Below are positions 1-6,529 of a stretch of 8,860 nucleotides of DNA, one piece after another; the stretch's first letter is position 1, and the number at the start of each line of letters is the position of its first letter. Source of the DNA: Methanobrevibacter sp. Its GTDB lineage: Archaea > Methanobacteriota > Methanobacteria > Methanobacteriales > Methanobacteriaceae. The notes below the pieces were generated by a model. The model was given only the letters and a program-made list of their open reading frames with translations. It made no database searches and was not told the DNA's origin. The stretch spans positions 2,818 through 11,677 of the forward strand of contig WRNS01000009.1 of the NCBI GenBank assembly GCA_009776495.1, read 5' to 3'. Both the position numbers and the translations under genes were made by a program.

Positions 1-2
1 GG

Positions 3-17
3 AAATATTATATATAA
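3..17 (+). promoter_or_regulatory. Candidate TATA-box promoter upstream of the first gene
   Basis: The 15-base block AAATATTATATATAA lies about 65-75 bases before the ATG at 81. In archaea transcription starts about 25 bases after the TATA box, which would give a leader of roughly 40-45 bases. The same 15 bases occur at 2495-2509 at a similar distance from the DUF262 operon start, which strengthens the promoter reading, although such AT-rich strings can recur by chance in this background. Confidence 0.45.
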
Positions 18-68
18 GGTTTGAAAATTTATTTAAATTTAAAAATAATCTTAAGGGTTAGAGATAAA

Positions 69-75
69 GGGAGGT
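69..75 (+). promoter_or_regulatory. Ribosome-binding site GGGAGGT that fixes the start at 81
   Basis: GGGAGGT ends five bases before the ATG at 81. It is the strongest Shine-Dalgarno match in this part of the window and decides for the ATG at 81 over the upstream TTG at 21 or the downstream TTG at 178. Confidence 0.7.
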
Positions 76-80
76 ATTAT

Positions 81-465
81 ATGAATAAAATAAAAGAAAC
101 ATTTGAAAGTCATTTTCATGAAAATTCTGGGATTAAATTACCTGATGAAGCATTAAAAACTAAAAAAAACAGGTGTATTGAATCATCAAGGGTGGAATAT
201 ACAAATATGCTTTGGAAAAAAGGATGGAAAAGAGTATATGGATTACTATGCTCATAACAATATGATTGATGATAGTCATGTTAGAATATGGGAAGATGGA
301 AGTATCGAAGAATTAGATGCTTATAATTTTTGGATAAAACGCTCTGAAGATCCAATAAAAGATGAAAAGTCCCAAAAAAGTTGGATTGATATAAATGATA
401 AAGTATCTGATGATTTAGAGAAAAAGGGATTTGGAGCTAAAAATGTTTATAGTATCATATTGTAG
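81..465 (+). pseudogene. Small protein of unknown function, frameshifted in an A8 run
   Basis: I do not recognise the family. Translation starts at an ATG with a strong ribosome-binding site and runs MNKIKETFESHFHENSGIKL through about residue 29. Around the run of eight A at 162-169 the sensible sequence moves to the next frame (frame of 81 to frame of 178) and continues as TGVLNHQGWNIQICFGKKDG up to the TAG at 463-465. Both halves read like one compact soluble protein of about 127 residues, rich in aromatic and acidic residues, with no signal peptide or membrane segment. One extra A in the run would explain the break, so it may be a real mutation, a phase-variable or slippage site, or a homopolymer sequencing error. 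The downstream cysteine-rich gene starts five bases after the stop, so the two were probably co-transcribed. Confidence 0.6.
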
Positions 466-470
466 ATGAT

Positions 471-839
471 GTGGATAAAGAGGATAATGGATTAAAAAGG
501 GTAAGAAGGAAAAAAAGACATAGAAAAAATACAAGACACAGAAAAAGCAAAAGAAATCATAAAAAAGAAAATGAAGAAATAAAATGTTTTTGGGACGATG
601 AACTAGTATGTAAATTTCCAAAACACAAAGAAGAATGCGAAAATAATAATTTAGCAGAAACTGATGAGTGTAAATATTTTAATTATCGTCATGAAATTTG
701 GTTTCATGAAACTAAGAATGGTACAAAGTTAATTGCAGATTATACTTGTTTTTATAGGGATGATGAAAAAAATTTTAAACAAAAATTTTGTTGTTATGTT
801 GGAAATCAACAAAAATGTCCATATTATGTAGATTTATAA
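471..839 (+). CDS. Cysteine-rich protein with a strongly basic N-terminus, unknown function
   Basis: The 122-residue reading frame starts at GTG 471 and I do not recognise its family. Residues about 9-32 are almost all Arg, Lys and His (for example KRVRRKKRHRK), which suggests nucleic-acid binding. The rest holds eight cysteines at 39, 47, 56, 67, 93, 107, 108 and 116, with aromatic residues close to many of them (CKYF, CFY, CPYY). The number and spacing suggest one or two zinc sites or a small metal-binding fold; this is inference. There is no ATG near the start and no clear ribosome-binding site. The frame is open back to 453, so the protein may start at GTG, be translated by coupling to the gene ending at 465, or be the C-terminal part of that gene after a second frameshift. 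It ends in TAA just before an AT-rich promoter region. Confidence 0.55.
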   Translation: MDKEDNGLKRVRRKKRHRKNTRHRKSKRNHKKENEEIKCFWDDELVCKFPKHKEECENNNLAETDECKYFNYRHEIWFHETKNGTKLIADYTCFYRDDEKNFKQKFCCYVGNQQKCPYYVDL

Positions 840-867
840 TTAGTTTAAAATTTTATTTTATAAATTT

Positions 868-901
868 TATAATTTTAATTGAATTTTGTATAATTTTAAT
901 T
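868..901 (+). repeat. Short direct repeat in AT-rich spacer (TATAATTTTAATT, period 21)
   Basis: The 13-mer TATAATTTTAATT occurs at 868-880 and again at 889-901. It is low-complexity and may be chance, but it lies in the promoter-bearing gap before the J-domain gene. Confidence 0.3.
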
Positions 902-910
902 AATAAATTT

Positions 911-967
911 GAGATTATATTTATTATAATTTTTAATATAACGTAATATTATTATTTTAAAGGTTAT
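911..967 (+). promoter_or_regulatory. Putative promoter and ribosome-binding site of the J-domain gene
   Basis: The gap 840-970 has no coding potential. A TATA-like stretch (GATTATATTTATTATAAT, 913-930) lies 40-58 bases before the ATG at 971, a plausible distance for an archaeal promoter with a short leader. AAAGGTTAT at 959-967 is the likely ribosome-binding site; the same nine bases precede the helicase ATG at 7083. The exact TATA box cannot be singled out in such AT-rich DNA. Confidence 0.35.
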
Positions 968-970
968 TTC

Positions 971-1777
971 ATGAACAATTTAATCATACATCCAGAATAT
1001 TTTAATCTAAAAGAAAAATTAGAAAAACTTAAAGCTATTATCACTGAAAAAATAGCTAAAAAAGATGATTTAATTTTTCATGAATGTAAAAATATTGAAA
1101 CAAATTATATGATCAAAATAGGTCATTTAGAGTTTAAAATATTTGAAATAAAACTTAATATTCATAAGATTAAAAGACAAATTAGCCTTATTCAAAAACA
1201 AGTTAACTTACAAAGGGAAGTTGATTTAGATTTCATTTATAATCAAATAGAAATAGAATTTGAAAAATATATCTTAGAATTAGCTGAAAAAGGAGCTAAA
1301 ATCAACATTGCATTGAACAGACGTGATTTGAAACCTCTTTCTAAAAAAGAGGCAATTGAAATTCGCAAAACATACAAAGAATTAATTTTAAAATTACATC
1401 CAGATTTAAATAATGACATAGATAAAAAGGGTCAAGACTTGTTTTTACAAGTCATGGATGCTTATGAAGCTGCTGATTTAGAAAGTTTAAAAGTTTTAAA
1501 AGTTTTAGCTTCAGATATTTCTAAAAATCTTGTGGATGAAGAAGATGGGATGAAAAGATTAAAAGAAGATATTGATTTTTTAGAAATTCGCATTAAATTA
1601 ATTGATAAAGAAATTGAAGAGATAAAAAATTCTTATCCTTACAACAAAAAAGAATTAATCTACAATGATGAAAAATTAGAAAAAAATAAACAAATTCTTG
1701 ATGAGGAATTAAATAATCAGCTTGAAATTTTCAATAAGTATAAACAAAAGTTGGATGACTTGCTAAAAGCTATTTGA
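971..1777 (+). CDS. J-domain (DnaJ-like) protein with flanking coiled-coil arms
   Basis: The 268-residue protein has a J-domain in the middle, about residues 122-178. It shows the helix II stretch IRKTYKELILKLHPDLNND with the diagnostic HPD at 143-145, followed by a helix III (FLQVMDAYEAAD). HPD is the motif by which J-proteins stimulate the ATPase of DnaK/Hsp70. The protein is not a true DnaJ: there is no Gly/Phe linker, no CxxCxGxG zinc domain and no DnaJ C-terminal domain. Residues 10-110 and 190-265 are instead long, Lys/Glu-rich and coiled-coil-like, so it probably acts as an adaptor that brings Hsp70 to a specific partner. The start is the ATG after AAAGGTTAT. The next gene, encoding a HIRAN protein, begins 20 bases after its TGA and very likely shares its transcript. 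Partner and substrate are unknown. Confidence 0.85.
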   Translation: MNNLIIHPEYFNLKEKLEKLKAIITEKIAKKDDLIFHECKNIETNYMIKIGHLEFKIFEIKLNIHKIKRQISLIQKQVNLQREVDLDFIYNQIEIEFEKYILELAEKGAKINIALNRRDLKPLSKKEAIEIRKTYKELILKLHPDLNNDIDKKGQDLFLQVMDAYEAADLESLKVLKVLASDISKNLVDEEDGMKRLKEDIDFLEIRIKLIDKEIEEIKNSYPYNKKELIYNDEKLEKNKQILDEELNNQLEIFNKYKQKLDDLLKAI

Positions 1778-1797
1778 AGTTAGTTTGAGTAGATATT

Positions 1798-2181
1798 ATG
1801 AACGATATTGTAAAAACAAATTCAACAGACATTGTTAGAGCTATTAACAATTCTGGTTTAATTGAACCATTATTTGACCCAATTTTTCTTCTCCAATCTA
1901 CTGTAGCTGGCACATCTTATATTGAAAATATTGAAAAATTAGAACCTAAGTTAGAAGTTGGAGACAGACTAGATTTTTTCCGTGAACCTAAGAATTTTCA
2001 TGATGAAAAAGCTATTTTAATCAAACATAATGGGTATAAAATTGGTTATGTTCCAAGAGTTGATAATGAAATCTTAGCTAATTTAATGGATGCTGGAAAA
2101 TTAATTTATGGAGAAATAAAATTTAAGACTTTTAGGGGTGAATGGCTTCAAATAGATTTTGATATTTATTTAGATGATTGA
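1798..2181 (+). CDS. Stand-alone HIRAN-domain protein
   Basis: The 127-residue protein carries a HIRAN domain at about residues 36-120. Characteristic pieces are VAGTSY (36-41), the segment VGDRLDFFREPKNFHDEKAI (54-73) and GYKIGYVPR (79-87), followed by LANLMDAGK. HIRAN domains are known as DNA-binding modules of SWI/SNF-type proteins such as HLTF, where they bind 3' single-stranded DNA ends, and in prokaryotes they occur alone or fused to nucleases and other DNA-processing modules. Here no enzymatic domain is attached; the first 30 residues are a short extension without a recognisable motif. It follows the J-domain gene by 20 bases, which suggests one operon and possibly a complex. No strong ribosome-binding site is seen, so translation may be coupled to the upstream gene. 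Confidence 0.85.
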   Translation: MNDIVKTNSTDIVRAINNSGLIEPLFDPIFLLQSTVAGTSYIENIEKLEPKLEVGDRLDFFREPKNFHDEKAILIKHNGYKIGYVPRVDNEILANLMDAGKLIYGEIKFKTFRGEWLQIDFDIYLDD

Positions 2182-2271
2182 ATATTTGGATAAATTGGGA
2201 AAAATATTACATTTCATTAGCTCTTAAATTAAATGTATTTTGTTTAAAGAAAAATGTTCTAGTAGATGTGA

Positions 2272-2469
2272 ATGGATGAAAATAATTTTGAAAAAATTGA
2301 AACATGTTATATTCTGGAGATGAAGGTGTTGTAACTGTTGAAGTTATTATGGGTGAAGAATTACTTAAAAATGCAACTATGTTTAAATGATTATTTTTGA
2401 TAAATTAATTGAAGAAATATGAAAAAATTTGATATTCCTAGCGGTATATTAATTAGAAGAGATATTTAA
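2272..2469 (+). pseudogene. Decayed small gene of unknown family, reading frame broken three times
   Basis: Protein-like sequence continues through four successive frame segments: MDENNFEKIETCY from ATG 2272, then SGDEGVVTVEVIMGEELLKN in the frame of 2304 (stop 2388-2390), then IIFDKLIEEI in the frame of 2387 (stop 2420-2422), then KKFDIPSGILIRRDI in the frame of 2419, ending at TAA 2467-2469. Each change is in the same direction and equals the loss of one base. Joined, they give a plausible acidic protein of about 60 residues with sensible hydrophobic spacing. I do not recognise the family. The rest of the 2182-2566 gap has no coding signal, apart from the promoter-like end. Each segment alone is too short to be convincing, so this is inferred from continuity. 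Confidence 0.4.
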
Positions 2470-2494
2470 TTCTTTTAATTAAGCTATATTTCTA

Positions 2495-2509
2495 AAATAT
2501 TATATATAA
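2495..2509 (+). promoter_or_regulatory. Candidate TATA-box promoter of the DUF262 operon
   Basis: AAATATTATATATAA lies 58-72 bases before the ATG at 2567, giving a predicted leader of about 35-40 bases if transcription starts about 25 bases after the box. It is identical to the block at 3-17. The A-rich bases just before it could serve as a BRE element. It would place the DUF262 pair in its own transcription unit, separate from the J-domain/HIRAN pair. Confidence 0.5.
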
Positions 2510-2555
2510 TTAAAGATAATATTATTATATGGATTTATTAGTATAATAATTGATT

Positions 2556-2563
2556 AAGGTGAT
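2556..2563 (+). promoter_or_regulatory. Ribosome-binding site AAGGTGAT of the first DUF262 gene
   Basis: AAGGTGAT ends three bases before ATG 2567. GGTGAT-type sites match the 3' end of archaeal 16S rRNA and support both this start and an archaeal host. Confidence 0.65.
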
Positions 2564-2566
2564 TTA

Positions 2567-4081
2567 ATGACAAATCAGGTAAATACAGAAATTATCCTAG
2601 TAAAAGATCTACTTCAGAAGGATAATCTAAGAATTCCTTCTTACCAAAGACCCTATAAATGGACCACTAAGAATGTGAACCAGCTTATTGATGATATTAT
2701 ATTTCAAAATCAACAAGGTGTTTCAGAATATAGAATTGGAACAGTAGTACTTCATAGAGATAAAAATGGATTCTTGAATATTGTTGATGGTCAACAAAGA
2801 ACTTTAAGTTTGACACTAATTGCTTATTCTTTAATAAAAAACAATGCAAAAACTTTCAGTTCAATTGATTCTAAAGTTAAAATAGATTCTCAAAATTTGA
2901 CGTTATTAAATCGGGTTTTTGATTTTAATTTTGCTAATGATATTTCTAAAGAAAATTTAAAAAATAATTATATAAATATTGAAAATAGGATTTCAGATTT
3001 TAATTTTGAAGCGATAAATTTCTTTTTAACTAGATGTACTTTTGTTTTGGTTACTCTTGAGGATATTTCTGAAGCATTCCAATTTTTTGATTCTCAAAAT
3101 GCTAGAGGTAAAGATTTAGACCCTCATGATCTTTTAAAAGCGTTTCATTTAAGAGAAATGAATCATTTATCAGAAAAAGAAAGAAACGATGTTGTTTCAA
3201 AATGGGAAAATATTGATAGTGAAATATTATCAAACCTTTTTAGTTTATATCTATACAGAATCCGTAATTGGTCCAAAGGTTATTCTGCTCGTCAATTTAC
3301 GAAAAATGAAGTGGATACTTTTAAAGGATTTTCACCTGAAAAAGAAGATAACTATCCTTATACAAAACCATTTTCTATATCTCATTATTATACTGACTAT
3401 TACAACAATCATTTTAATCGAAACATTGATAAACATTACTTAAAGTATCCATTTCAATTAGATCAAGTAATTATTAATGGAAAAAGATTTTTTGAAATGG
3501 TTCTATATTACGAAACTATGATGGGTGAATACAATAAAAAAATGGCTGATTATAAGAGAGCATATGATGAAAAAGAGGATTTTAAACATTTAATAGATAA
3601 AGAACTAGGCCAAAATAAGAAAATTCATGATTTTAAAAATAAACTTATTAATCGTTTTCAGATTGATAATGAAAAGGTTTCAGAAATATTCAGTACTCTT
3701 TTATCATATCCCGCAAGAGAAAGAGTAGGAGATAAATATGTAAGGGCAATGTTTGATTGTGCTGTCTTATATTTCCTTGATAAGTTTGGTTTTGATGATA
3801 AAAATTTTTATTTTTCAAAAATGATTGAAAAAATGTTTTATTGGGCATATAAATTAAGGTTAGAGAGATTTTCAGTTCAAATTGCTTCTATTGATAACTA
3901 TGCAATTGGTAAAGATAAATTTATACCCATGTTTAAAGAGATTAGAGAAGCAATGCATCCTTCGGATATCTTAAATTTACATTTTGAAAATAAAATTAAC
4001 AACACTCCAGCTAATTTAGACAAATTAACCGAAATTAAAGATATCTTTTTAAAGAAGGAGGCTATGAATCATGAACAATGA
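2567..4081 (+). CDS. DUF262 (GmrS/SspE-N-like) protein without nuclease domain
   Basis: The 504-residue protein has an N-terminal DUF262 domain: IPSYQRPYKW (23-32), IGTVVLHR (57-64), the signature VDGQQRTLSLTLIAY (73-87) and FFDSQNARGKDLDPHDLLKA (173-192). In the GmrSD, SspE and BrxU restriction enzymes the DGQQR motif belongs to a ParB-like nucleotide-hydrolysing fold that couples recognition of modified DNA to cleavage by a DUF1524 nuclease. No H..P or GNL...N DUF1524 motif is visible in the C-terminal 300 residues, which are mostly helical-looking, so this subunit probably cannot cut DNA itself. Its end overlaps the start of a second DUF262 gene by 11 bases, implying coupled translation and a two-protein complex in which the partner supplies the nuclease. 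Assignment to the family is firm; the target modification is unknown. Confidence 0.88.
   Translation: MTNQVNTEIILVKDLLQKDNLRIPSYQRPYKWTTKNVNQLIDDIIFQNQQGVSEYRIGTVVLHRDKNGFLNIVDGQQRTLSLTLIAYSLIKNNAKTFSSIDSKVKIDSQNLTLLNRVFDFNFANDISKENLKNNYINIENRISDFNFEAINFFLTRCTFVLVTLEDISEAFQFFDSQNARGKDLDPHDLLKAFHLREMNHLSEKERNDVVSKWENIDSEILSNLFSLYLYRIRNWSKGYSARQFTKNEVDTFKGFSPEKEDNYPYTKPFSISHYYTDYYNNHFNRNIDKHYLKYPFQLDQVIINGKRFFEMVLYYETMMGEYNKKMADYKRAYDEKEDFKHLIDKELGQNKKIHDFKNKLINRFQIDNEKVSEIFSTLLSYPARERVGDKYVRAMFDCAVLYFLDKFGFDDKNFYFSKMIEKMFYWAYKLRLERFSVQIASIDNYAIGKDKFIPMFKEIREAMHPSDILNLHFENKINNTPANLDKLTEIKDIFLKKEAMNHEQ
4057..4061 (+). promoter_or_regulatory. GGAGG ribosome-binding site inside the end of the first DUF262 gene
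   Basis: GGAGG lies nine bases before ATG 4071, within the coding sequence of the upstream gene. It fixes the start of the second DUF262 gene and indicates that the 11-base overlap is genuine. Confidence 0.7.
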
Positions 4082-6077
4082 AAATATAACAACGCTGACA
4101 ATTAAAGATCTCTTTGAAAATAATGATAATTATGTTATTCCTATTTACCAAAGAAACTTTGCTTGGACTATTTCAGAAATAACTCAGTTAATCCAAGATA
4201 TTTATGATTTCTCGACTGATGAAGATAAAAAGAATAAAAATTATTACATTGGTTCATTAGTTGTATATAAAAAAGTAAAGGATGATGAAGAAATTTATGA
4301 AACTATCGATGGACAACAAAGATTAACTGCATTAAATATAATTTTAAGTGGAATTAAAAATGATTTGAGTAACCATTATAATAGTAAAACTTTTGATTGG
4401 TATGATAATATAAATCTTAAATTTGATGTTCGTGAAAAGTCAACTAAAACTCTAAAAGCTTTATTTGATGATAAAGTGTATAATCATGAAAAATTTGATG
4501 CAAATATAAAACAATCTTATTTAGACTCTATAAAATTTTTAAAAGAAAAAGAATTATTTCCCAAACCCCAAAAGTTTAATGAGTTTTTAAATTTTTTTGA
4601 AAATAATGTGGTGATTTTACGCGTAGAAGTTCCAGATGATACGGACTTAAATCATTATTTTGAAATAATGAATAACAGGGGAGAACAATTAGAGAAACAT
4701 GAGATTTTGAAAAGCTATTTTATAGAAATTTTAGAAGGTGATGGGAGTAGTGAACATTCGAAAAAAACATTTAACCAGATTTGGAATGCTTGCTCAAATA
4801 TGGATAAATATGTTCAAATGGGTTTTGAAAAGAAAGATAGAAAAATTCTTTTTGGAGAGGAATGGAATACATTCCAATTAGAAAAGTTTGAAGATGTTAA
4901 AAATGTTTCTGTTAGTAAAAACCCTGTTGTAAAACAAAATTTAAATTTATTGGACATTATTAACTCTACACAAGATTCGAAACCTAAAAATATTAGTAAA
5001 GAACCAATTGATGAAATTGGAAATAGATTTAATTCAGTTATAAACTTTTCAAATTTTTTATTACATGTTCTTAGAATTCAAACAGAAGATAATGTCCCTT
5101 TAGATGATAAACGTTTACTTGATATATTTGAACCTTATTTAAAAACTGATGATAAAGAAACAAGAATAAAATTTGCTAAAGATTTTGGATTTAATCTTCT
5201 TAAATGTAAATTTTTATTTGATACGTATGTAATTAAACGAGAATATCTTGCAAATAAAAATCAATGGAGTTTAAAAACATTACAGTATTATCCAGAAAAT
5301 AAAAACTGGAATTTTAAAAACACATTTTCTGAGGCAGAAAATCAAGATTTAATAATGATCATGGCTATGTTTCATGTTTCTTTCCCGACACTTGTTTACA
5401 AACATTGGTTAAATGCCATTTTATATTTTTTATTCAAAAGTGCAGATTTTAACTCCGATAATCTTCAATTAAATTTGAAAAACTATTTAGAAAATCTAGC
5501 TAAAGCATTTCTTTTTAATAGATTCCTTATAAATAAGGATGAACCTATAGATTACTTTGAAATCATTTATACAAATGATGGTATCTGTAAAGATCATGAA
5601 ATAGATATGAAAAAGTTAGATAAAGGAGTAAATGTTGAAAATTTCATATTTAACTATTTAGATTATTTATTGTGGCAAGATGACAAAAATAAATTTAAAG
5701 AGTTTGAATTTACTTTTAGAAGCTCAATAGAACATTTTTACCCTCAAAAACCAAAAGAAAGTCATATGGAAATGGAAGTGGAAATTGCAAATAATTTTGG
5801 AAATTTATGTTTAATTTCAAGTCGTGAGAATTCTGAATTAAGCAATAAAACCCCTAAAGAAAAAAGAATCCATCATCAAGAAACTAATCTTAAAATGGAA
5901 AGCATAAAACAACAATTAATGTTTAAAATAGAGGAAGAAAGAGAATGGAAAGAAAAAGAAATACAAGAACATGGAAATGAAATGAAGGAAATATTTAAAA
6001 AAATCCAAGATAACTTAACTAAGGATGAAGACAATTACTCATCGAATGCAGTAGTGATTAAGGATAAACCTCCATAA
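4071..6077 (+). CDS. DUF262-DUF1524 (GmrSD-like) modification-dependent restriction endonuclease
   Basis: The 668-residue protein combines both halves of a GmrSD-type enzyme. The N-terminal DUF262 domain shows VIPIYQRNFAW (22-32), YYIGSLVVY (58-66), IDGQQRLTALNIIL (79-92) and FEIMNNRGEQLEKHEILKSY (197-216). The C-terminal DUF1524 domain (about 545-605) shows SSIEHFYPQKP with H555 and P558, then NNFGNLCLISSRENSELSNK (574-593); this is the His-Me finger/HNH pattern of the nuclease half. Relatives (GmrSD, SspE, BrxU) restrict phage DNA carrying glucosylated, phosphorothioated or other modified bases, with NTP hydrolysis at DGQQR. The residues after about 605 form a charged helical tail (EEEREWKEKEIQEHGNE) ending in DKPP before TAA. 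The same frame then stays open for 136 more codons, so the true ancestral C-terminus may lie at 6488. It is co-translated with the nuclease-less DUF262 gene. Confidence 0.9.
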   Translation: MNNENITTLTIKDLFENNDNYVIPIYQRNFAWTISEITQLIQDIYDFSTDEDKKNKNYYIGSLVVYKKVKDDEEIYETIDGQQRLTALNIILSGIKNDLSNHYNSKTFDWYDNINLKFDVREKSTKTLKALFDDKVYNHEKFDANIKQSYLDSIKFLKEKELFPKPQKFNEFLNFFENNVVILRVEVPDDTDLNHYFEIMNNRGEQLEKHEILKSYFIEILEGDGSSEHSKKTFNQIWNACSNMDKYVQMGFEKKDRKILFGEEWNTFQLEKFEDVKNVSVSKNPVVKQNLNLLDIINSTQDSKPKNISKEPIDEIGNRFNSVINFSNFLLHVLRIQTEDNVPLDDKRLLDIFEPYLKTDDKETRIKFAKDFGFNLLKCKFLFDTYVIKREYLANKNQWSLKTLQYYPENKNWNFKNTFSEAENQDLIMIMAMFHVSFPTLVYKHWLNAILYFLFKSADFNSDNLQLNLKNYLENLAKAFLFNRFLINKDEPIDYFEIIYTNDGICKDHEIDMKKLDKGVNVENFIFNYLDYLLWQDDKNKFKEFEFTFRSSIEHFYPQKPKESHMEMEVEIANNFGNLCLISSRENSELSNKTPKEKRIHHQETNLKMESIKQQLMFKIEEEREWKEKEIQEHGNEMKEIFKKIQDNLTKDEDNYSSNAVVIKDKPP

Positions 6078-6488
6078 CATTATTTTGAGTATTTTAAAAA
6101 TAACAATAACGTAGTTAAAACAATTAAAGATAGGGTACTTGAGGGTGATACTACTAAAAATATTTCTGAAGAGTTCCAAACAAGTGAATCTATAATTAGT
6201 AAGGTTATACTGGAATTAACTGATTTATCGCTACATGAAGGACATGAAGGGATAAAATCAAGTTTTAAGGACATAAACCATCTTATAAACTACAAAGTTT
6301 TGTTTAAAAAATTCAAATCGATTTATATAAAAAACAATTATAATCCTAGTGATAAATCATTAAAAACTCTTTTGAAGCATAGTTTAAAAGAATATCATGA
6401 AAATGGAAAATGTCAGGGGTATGGTGAAGCATATAAAAACCCTGAATTTAACAATCAGATTAAAGATTTATTTGAAAATTATTTTTAA
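6078..6488 (+). pseudogene. In-frame 136-codon extension after the DUF262-DUF1524 stop; helix-turn-helix-like
   Basis: Directly after the TAA at 6075-6077 the same frame is open for 136 codons to TAA 6486-6488. It has no ATG or GTG; the first possible start is TTG at 6300, which would give only 62 residues and has no ribosome-binding site. The sequence is protein-like throughout. A first part (FEYFKNNNNVVKTIKDRVLEG then DTTKNISEEFQTSESIISK) resembles a helix-turn-helix of the resolvase/sigma-4 type, with IS.EF.TSESIISK as the recognition-helix region. A second part (residues about 68-136 of the extension) is basic and helical and ends in QIKDLFENYF. The best explanation is the former C-terminus of the upstream nuclease cut off by one nonsense mutation, giving an ancestral protein of about 805 residues. 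Stop-codon read-through, a separate gene with an unusual start, or an assembly error remain possible. Confidence 0.55.
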
Positions 6489-6517
6489 ACATAGCCACCA
6501 ACTCAAAAATACTCTAA

Positions 6518-6529
6518 TTTTTTTTTTTT
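6518..6529 (+). terminator. T12 run, candidate archaeal terminator of the DUF262 operon
   Basis: Twelve consecutive T residues lie 30 bases after the stop at 6488. Archaeal RNA polymerase terminates at such U-rich tracts without a strong hairpin. It is also exactly where the McrB-like remnant begins, so the run may mark a deletion junction. Confidence 0.5.

Noticed and set aside
178..465. Independent 95-residue gene starting at TTG 178
   Set aside because: No ribosome-binding site; the strong site and ATG at 69-83 lie upstream in the other frame and the two parts read as one protein across the A8 run.
415..621. Minus-strand frame of 68 codons
   Set aside because: It is the reverse complement of the Lys/Arg-rich coding stretch, giving a Phe/Leu/Tyr-rich string that imitates a membrane protein; no ribosome-binding site or family resemblance.
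840..970. Possible CRISPR leader or repeat array in AT-rich spacers
   Set aside because: Only a 13-base low-complexity direct repeat is present; no regularly spaced repeats of 25-40 bases and no cas genes anywhere in the window.
2208..2237. Weak inverted repeat TACATTT/AAATGTA after the HIRAN gene as a terminator
   Set aside because: Only 7 AT-rich pairs with a 16-base loop and no clean T-run directly after it; indistinguishable from chance here.
3189..3443. 84-codon frame inside the first DUF262 gene
   Set aside because: It lies fully within a well-supported gene in another frame and has the Ile/Leu-rich composition of an out-of-frame AT-rich shadow.
2567..6077. Toxin-antitoxin or ParB partition interpretation of the DUF262 genes
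   Set aside because: DGQQR, YQR.(F/Y).W and the C-terminal DUF1524 motifs specify the GmrSD-like restriction family; no ParA or parS-like repeats are nearby.
6080..6274. Minus-strand frame of 64 codons opposite the in-frame extension
   Set aside because: The + strand reading has better protein character and continuity with the nuclease gene; the minus frame has no ribosome-binding site and is Ser/Leu-rich.
6300..6488. Separate 62-residue gene starting at TTG 6300
   Set aside because: No ribosome-binding site, rare start codon, and the same frame is open and protein-like all the way back to 6078, so the TTG is probably an internal Leu codon.
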